Assembly: GCA_964637655.1 (NCBI GenBank)
Contig: CAZWUZ010000148.1
Coordinates: 1 to 9,452 of the forward strand
Direction: 5' to 3'
From: CAZWUZ01 sp964637655 [NCBI: uncultured bacterium]
GTDB lineage: Bacteria > DAOPZR01
Length of the DNA stretch: 9,452 bases
A program made the translations under genes and the position numbers. The stretch's first letter is position 1; each line of letters begins with the position of its first letter. Under the pieces are notes generated by a model. That model saw only the letters and a list, made by a program, of their open reading frames with translations, made no database searches and was not told the origin of the DNA. Shown here in pieces: positions 7,459-9,452 of the stretch.

Positions 7459-7779
7459 TTACTTTTTGCCCTTCTTGGCCTTCTTGACGGCTTTCTTCGC
7501 GACTTTCTTGGCGGCCTTTTTCGCCGGCTTCTTCGCCGCCTTTTTGGCCTTGCGCGTCCCGCCCCGCTTCATCGCCGAGCGCGCGACATTGCCGCCCTTG
7601 TCGATGAAATACAGGAAGCCGTCCTCGCGCTTCACGCCGGCGGCGGCGACCACTTCAACCTTGCCGCCCTTCTGACCCGCGCGGGCCATCTTGGCGCGTG
7701 CCACATTGCCCTTCTTGTCGAGGAAATACAGATACCCCTTTTCCTTCTTGACGCCGACCTTCGCGACTACCTGTGCCAT
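7459..7779 (-). CDS. Small basic protein: two 33-residue repeats plus histone-H1-like Lys/Ala tail
   Basis: This encodes 106 residues. The ATG at 7779 was chosen because GGGAGGGG lies five bases upstream (7785-7792) and a strong promoter precedes it; a longer in-frame version starting further up would begin inside the promoter's transcript start. Residues 3-35 and 42-74 are tandem copies (21 of 33 identical) of a unit reading VVAxxGVKxExG, aromatic, LYF, DKxGNVARxxM. Each looks like a compact beta-hairpin. Residues 76-106 are almost only Lys, Ala and a few Val/Gly, with 17 Lys in the last 30, as in bacterial histone-H1-like (HC1/AlgP-type) tails. It probably binds DNA or RNA without sequence specificity, perhaps as a nucleoid protein. 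Similar short LYF-DKxGxV-R-xM proteins are annotated as hypothetical in various bacteria, as far as I recall. Confidence 0.85.
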   Translation of the reverse strand: MAQVVAKVGVKKEKGYLYFLDKKGNVARAKMARAGQKGGKVEVVAAAGVKREDGFLYFIDKGGNVARSAMKRGGTRKAKKAAKKPAKKAAKKVAKKAVKKAKKGKK

Positions 7780-7826
7780 GTGTTCCCCTCCCGAAAAATT
7801 GGTTGCGTCGACGACGCATTGCACTG

Positions 7827-7854
7827 ATTATAGCATAAATTCCGGTTTTGTCAA
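7827..7854 (-). promoter_or_regulatory. Consensus sigma70-type promoter of the histone-like gene
   Basis: On the - strand there is a perfect TTGACA (7849-7854), a 16-base spacer and a perfect TATAAT (7827-7832). TGC just before the -10 makes it an extended -10 element. It lies in the only A+T-rich patch of the window. Transcription should start near 7820, giving a leader of about 40 bases that contains a six-base-pair hairpin (7804-7809 with 7813-7818). This is by far the best promoter in the window and predicts high expression. Confidence 0.88.
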
Positions 7855-7870
7855 GTGTTTTTTGCAATTT

Positions 7871-7988
7871 CAGCGACGGGGGAGCCGACCCGCCCCGACG
7901 GGGGAAACCGGGCGCGGTGCGATTGGCCGGCAGCGACGGGAAAACGGGGGGTTCCGTCGGGAAAATCCGCCCCGCCGGCAGCGACGGG
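7871..7988. repeat. Cluster of CGACGG words in the divergent intergenic region
   Basis: CGACGG occurs at 7874, 7896, 7934 and 7982, and in reverse at 7954. Three sit in the longer word CAGCGACGGG (7871, 7931, 7979). The last two share 15 bases beginning GCCGGCAGC (7926-7940 and 7974-7988), 48 bases apart. CCCCGACGGGG at 7893-7903 is a near-palindrome. The cluster lies just upstream of the histone-like promoter and upstream of the adenosine-kinase gene, so shared regulator sites are possible. G+C bias may account for part of it. Confidence 0.5.
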
Positions 7989-7994
7989 GCGGGG

Positions 7995-8023
7995 TGGCGC
8001 GGACCGGAAAAATCGGCTATCAT
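7995..8023 (+). promoter_or_regulatory. Weak candidate promoter for the adenosine-specific-kinase gene
   Basis: TATCAT at 8018-8023 matches five of six -10 positions and lies in a small A-rich pocket about 50 bases before the start codon. The sequence 17 bases upstream (7995-8000) is a poor -35, so activator help or another sigma factor would be needed. Some promoter must lie here, because the gene is divergent from its left neighbour. Confidence 0.35.
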
Positions 8024-8071
8024 GCGGTTGTGGCGGGGCGGCACGACCGGCCCGCCCGCAGGAGGAGCAGC

Positions 8072-8557
8072 ATGGAGCTGCTGACGGTGGCGGTACAGAA
8101 CCCGGAGGCGCACAACCTGATTTTCGGGCAGGCGCACTTCATCAAGACGGTGGAGGACCTGCACGAGGCGCTGATCACTGCCGTTCCCGGCATCCGGTTC
8201 GGGGTGGCATTCTGCGAGGCGTCGGGGCCCTGTCTGGTGCGGGTCAGCGGGACCGACCAGGCGCTGCAGGACCTCGCCCGCGACAACGCGCTCGCTGTCG
8301 GGGCCGGGCACACCTTTTTCATCTTCCTGGGCAATGCCTTCCCCGTCAACGTACTCAATGCCGTCAAGCAGGTGCCCGAGGTGGCGTGCGTCTTCTGTGC
8401 CACGGCCAATCCCGTGACAGTGGTGGTGGCGCAGACGGGGCAGGGGCGCGGGGTGCTCGGGGTTATCGACGGGGAATCACCGAAAGGGGTGGAAGGAGAC
8501 GGGGACAAGGCGGAGCGTCTCGCGCTGCTGCGGAAGTTCGGCTACAAGCTCGGCTGA
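8072..8557 (+). CDS. Adenosine-specific kinase family protein
   Basis: This 161-residue protein matches the small conserved family annotated as adenosine-specific kinase (Adenosine_kin), which is common in archaea and scattered in bacteria. Recognisable stretches are EASGPCLVRVSG near residues 50-61, VGAGHTFFIFLGNAFPVNVLNAVK, CVFCATANPVTVVVAQT, and the C-terminal GVIDGESPKGVEGDGDK followed by RKFGYKL. The family name rests on limited structural and biochemical work in archaea, so the adenosine phosphorylation role should be taken as likely, not proven. GGAGGAG at 8061-8067 gives a strong ribosome site six bases (after GGAGG) before the ATG. It is a single-gene unit between a divergent and a convergent neighbour. 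The upp gene nearby also serves nucleotide salvage. Confidence 0.9.
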   Translation: MELLTVAVQNPEAHNLIFGQAHFIKTVEDLHEALITAVPGIRFGVAFCEASGPCLVRVSGTDQALQDLARDNALAVGAGHTFFIFLGNAFPVNVLNAVKQVPEVACVFCATANPVTVVVAQTGQGRGVLGVIDGESPKGVEGDGDKAERLALLRKFGYKLG

Positions 8558-8576
8558 GATCTGCTGAGGGGAACCG

Positions 8577-8691
8577 CGTATGCTGACGGGAAAACGACAG
8601 CAGGAGCGCGTTGTACGGTTGCTACCGCCGCGCGCGGTGCGCGACTGCAGCAGCAACGCATGCTGATGGCAAAACGACAGCAGGAGCGCGT
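8577..8691 (+). repeat. Intergenic element with 80-bp period, locus B (3' of adenosine-kinase gene)
   Basis: A 35-base direct repeat occurs at 8577-8611 and 8657-8691, matching at 32 of 35 positions with a period of exactly 80. Both copies carry AAAACGACAGCAGGAGCGCG. The interval holds a small hairpin (8624-8628 with 8634-8638) and GTGCGCGACT, which also occurs in the interval at locus A (7352-7361). The second copy runs into seven A residues and the terminator hairpin. From the previous stop to the A-tract is 134 bases here and 135 at locus A. Confidence 0.75.
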
Positions 8692-8724
8692 AAAAAAAGC
8701 GCCGGGGAGCACTCTCCCCGGCGC
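8691..8724 (-). terminator. Rho-independent terminator, mainly for the - strand
   Basis: An eleven-base-pair stem (8699-8709 with 8714-8724) and a four-base loop are flanked on the left by seven A residues (8692-8698), which read as a U-run on the - strand. It would end the 70-residue gene and perhaps upp. On the + strand there is no T-run directly after the stem, so it could stop the adenosine-kinase transcript only weakly or with help from the next hairpin. Confidence 0.88.
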
Positions 8725-8725
8725 C

Positions 8726-8748
8726 CAGGCCCGCAGGGGGCCTGCTTT
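8726..8748 (+). terminator. Second hairpin, possible + strand terminator
   Basis: A seven-base-pair stem (8726-8732 with 8738-8744) and a five-base loop are followed by CTTT. The short T-run makes it a weak terminator for the adenosine-kinase transcript. It starts only two bases after the first hairpin, so the two form a convergent pair. Confidence 0.5.
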
Positions 8749-8762
8749 GACATGATTCGAAC

Positions 8763-8975
8763 TTAGGCCGCTTTGCGCACGCTGCCGATACCGTGCCGCG
8801 CCAGCAGCATTTTCACTTTGTCCTCAACCAGGTCCAGGCCGTTGGGCTGTTCGAGCAGCTGCGCGTCCTTCCCGAGCACATCAGCGAAATGCGTGCGGAT
8901 GTAGGCAATCATCCGCGTGCGGAACTCGGCGTCAGTCGCCGGGGCGTACAGCGGATTATCAACCGGAATCATCAT
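8763..8975 (-). CDS. Small protein of 70 residues, function unknown
   Basis: The start at 8975 was chosen because GGGAGGG (8983-8989) lies seven bases upstream. A longer frame from a GTG at 9071 lacks a ribosome site, and its extra residues are low-complexity. The protein has no signal peptide, membrane segment or cysteine. Its middle (about 16-62) looks alpha-helical, with a conserved-looking core of alternating charged and hydrophobic residues around FRTRMIAYIRTHF and GLDLVEDKVKMLLARHG. I do not recognise the family. It follows upp on the same strand after a 132-base gap and is closed by the terminator at 8691-8724. A helical protein-binding role is only a guess. Confidence 0.72.
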   Translation of the reverse strand: MMIPVDNPLYAPATDAEFRTRMIAYIRTHFADVLGKDAQLLEQPNGLDLVEDKVKMLLARHGIGSVRKAA

Positions 8976-9004
8976 GGGGTTTCCCTCCCTTCCTCGTGGC
9001 GTCA

Positions 9005-9060
9005 CCGCCTCCCGCGGTGCGGGCGGAACTGCCTGTCCGCCATCTGTCTTATCGGCAGGC
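9005..9060 (-). other. Two potential hairpins between upp and the 70-residue gene
   Basis: On the - strand the gap after upp can fold twice. 9031-9039 pairs with 9053-9060, with one bulged base and a loop of 13. Within 9005-9026 an inner stem of five (with a three-base loop) is extended by an outer three-pair stem. Neither is followed by a U-run, so they are not typical terminators. They could slow decay of the upp transcript or form a leader for the small gene. In DNA this G+C-rich some hairpins arise by chance. Confidence 0.35.
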
Positions 9061-9107
9061 GGAGCAGACACCTTGAGCGGAGGAGGAACAGCGACGGAAA
9101 GAAAGGA

Positions 9108-9452
9108 CTACAGGGTGCCGAAAATGCGGTCGCCGGCGTCACCGAGGCCGGGGATGATGTAGCCCCGCTCGTCGAGTTCCGGGTCGACCGCGGCGGTGAA
9201 GATGTGGACGTCGGGATGGTCGCGCGTGACCCGGTCGATCCCCTGCGGGGTGGCGAGCAGCGACATGTACCGGATCTCCCTGCCGCCGCGCGCCTTGACC
9301 AGCTTGATGGCGGCGCTGACCGAGTTGCCGGTGGCGAGCATCGGGTCGACGATGATGACCTCGCGCGAGTCGATGTCGGTGGGCATTTTGCAGTAATCCT
9401 CGACCGGCTCGAGTGTGTCGGGGTCGCGGTAAAGTCCGCTGTGCCCGACCTT
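9108..9452 (-). CDS. upp: Uracil phosphoribosyltransferase, 3' part (runs off the window)
   Basis: Upp converts uracil and PRPP to UMP in pyrimidine salvage. The frame is open from the window edge at 9452 to the stop at 9108, giving the last 114 residues of a protein normally about 208 long; the start codon lies outside. The read-in sequence begins [20 protein letters not shown], equivalent to the VGLYR region of the Escherichia coli enzyme. The PRPP-binding motif [10 protein letters not shown] and the C-terminal [13 protein letters not shown] are intact. An internal ATG at 9386 is not the true start, since homology continues upstream. The gene is followed by a small unknown gene on the same strand. 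Confidence 0.96.
   Translation of the reverse strand, partial: KVGHSGLYRDPDTLEPVEDYCKMPTDIDSREVIIVDPMLATGNSVSAAIKLVKARGGREIRYMSLLATPQGIDRVTRDHPDVHIFTAAVDPELDERGYIIPGLGDAGDRIFGTL

Noticed and set aside
7978-8000. G-tract-rich stretch as a possible G-quadruplex
   Set aside because: Runs of four G are too few and unevenly spaced for a strong call, and such tracts are expected at this base composition.
8580-8750. Two short frames, each starting with ATG inside a copy of the locus B repeat (MLTGKRQQERV- and MLMAKRQQERV-like)
   Set aside because: There is no ribosome site, the second reads through the terminator, and the 80-base period is not a multiple of three, so the repeat is not under coding constraint.
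8748-8764. On the - strand, GTTCGAATC resembling a tRNA T-loop
   Set aside because: No matching T-stem, anticodon arm or acceptor stem around it; it lies at the stop codon of the 70-residue gene and beside the terminator.

Overview
The window is a G+C-rich (roughly two-thirds by eye), densely packed bacterial chromosomal segment of mostly housekeeping genes. I see no insertion sequence, phage gene, CRISPR array, rRNA or tRNA. A lipobox-type lipoprotein, Shine-Dalgarno sequences and one near-perfect sigma70-type promoter fit a diderm or otherwise ordinary bacterium. The phylum cannot be fixed from this sequence. The mix of SurE, a TPR protein, Pta, a membrane-anchored double-CxxC protein and a lysine-tailed histone-like protein recalls spirochaetes or PVC-type lineages, but that is a guess from memory.

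Region 1 (about 1-7270, + strand) is one tightly coupled nine-gene run. In order it holds a small membrane-anchored CxxC protein, SurE nucleotidase, a TPR protein, short-form SppA protease, a zinc-ribbon membrane protein, CoaD, Pta, an unrecognised lipoprotein, a nitrilase-family amidase and the radical-SAM protein AmrS. That is ten reading frames joined by nine junctions. Seven junctions overlap, two genes start one base after the previous stop, and one starts five bases after it. CoaD makes the coenzyme A precursor dephospho-CoA and Pta uses CoA to interconvert acetyl-CoA and acetyl phosphate. SurE and the nitrilase fit nucleotide or metabolite clean-up. SppA, the zinc-ribbon protein, the TPR protein and the lipoprotein point to the cell envelope.

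Region 2 (7271-8071) holds a bidirectional terminator, then on the - strand a small basic protein with two copies of a 33-residue unit and a histone-H1-like Lys/Ala tail, driven by a consensus promoter. The divergent intergenic region beyond it carries five CGACGG words, three of them in a longer repeated element.

Region 3 (8072-9452) holds an adenosine-specific-kinase family gene (+), a terminator region, a 70-residue unknown gene (-) and the 3' part of upp (-), which runs off the window. Together with surE these suggest nucleoside and nucleobase salvage.

The least explained signals are three. First, the amrS and adenosine-kinase genes are followed by 3' regions of nearly equal length (about 135 bp), each carrying an element repeated with an 80-bp period and each running into an A-tract and hairpin. 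Second, there is the two-repeat histone-like protein. Third, there is the CGACGG cluster between divergent genes. None of these amounts to a demonstrated new system.
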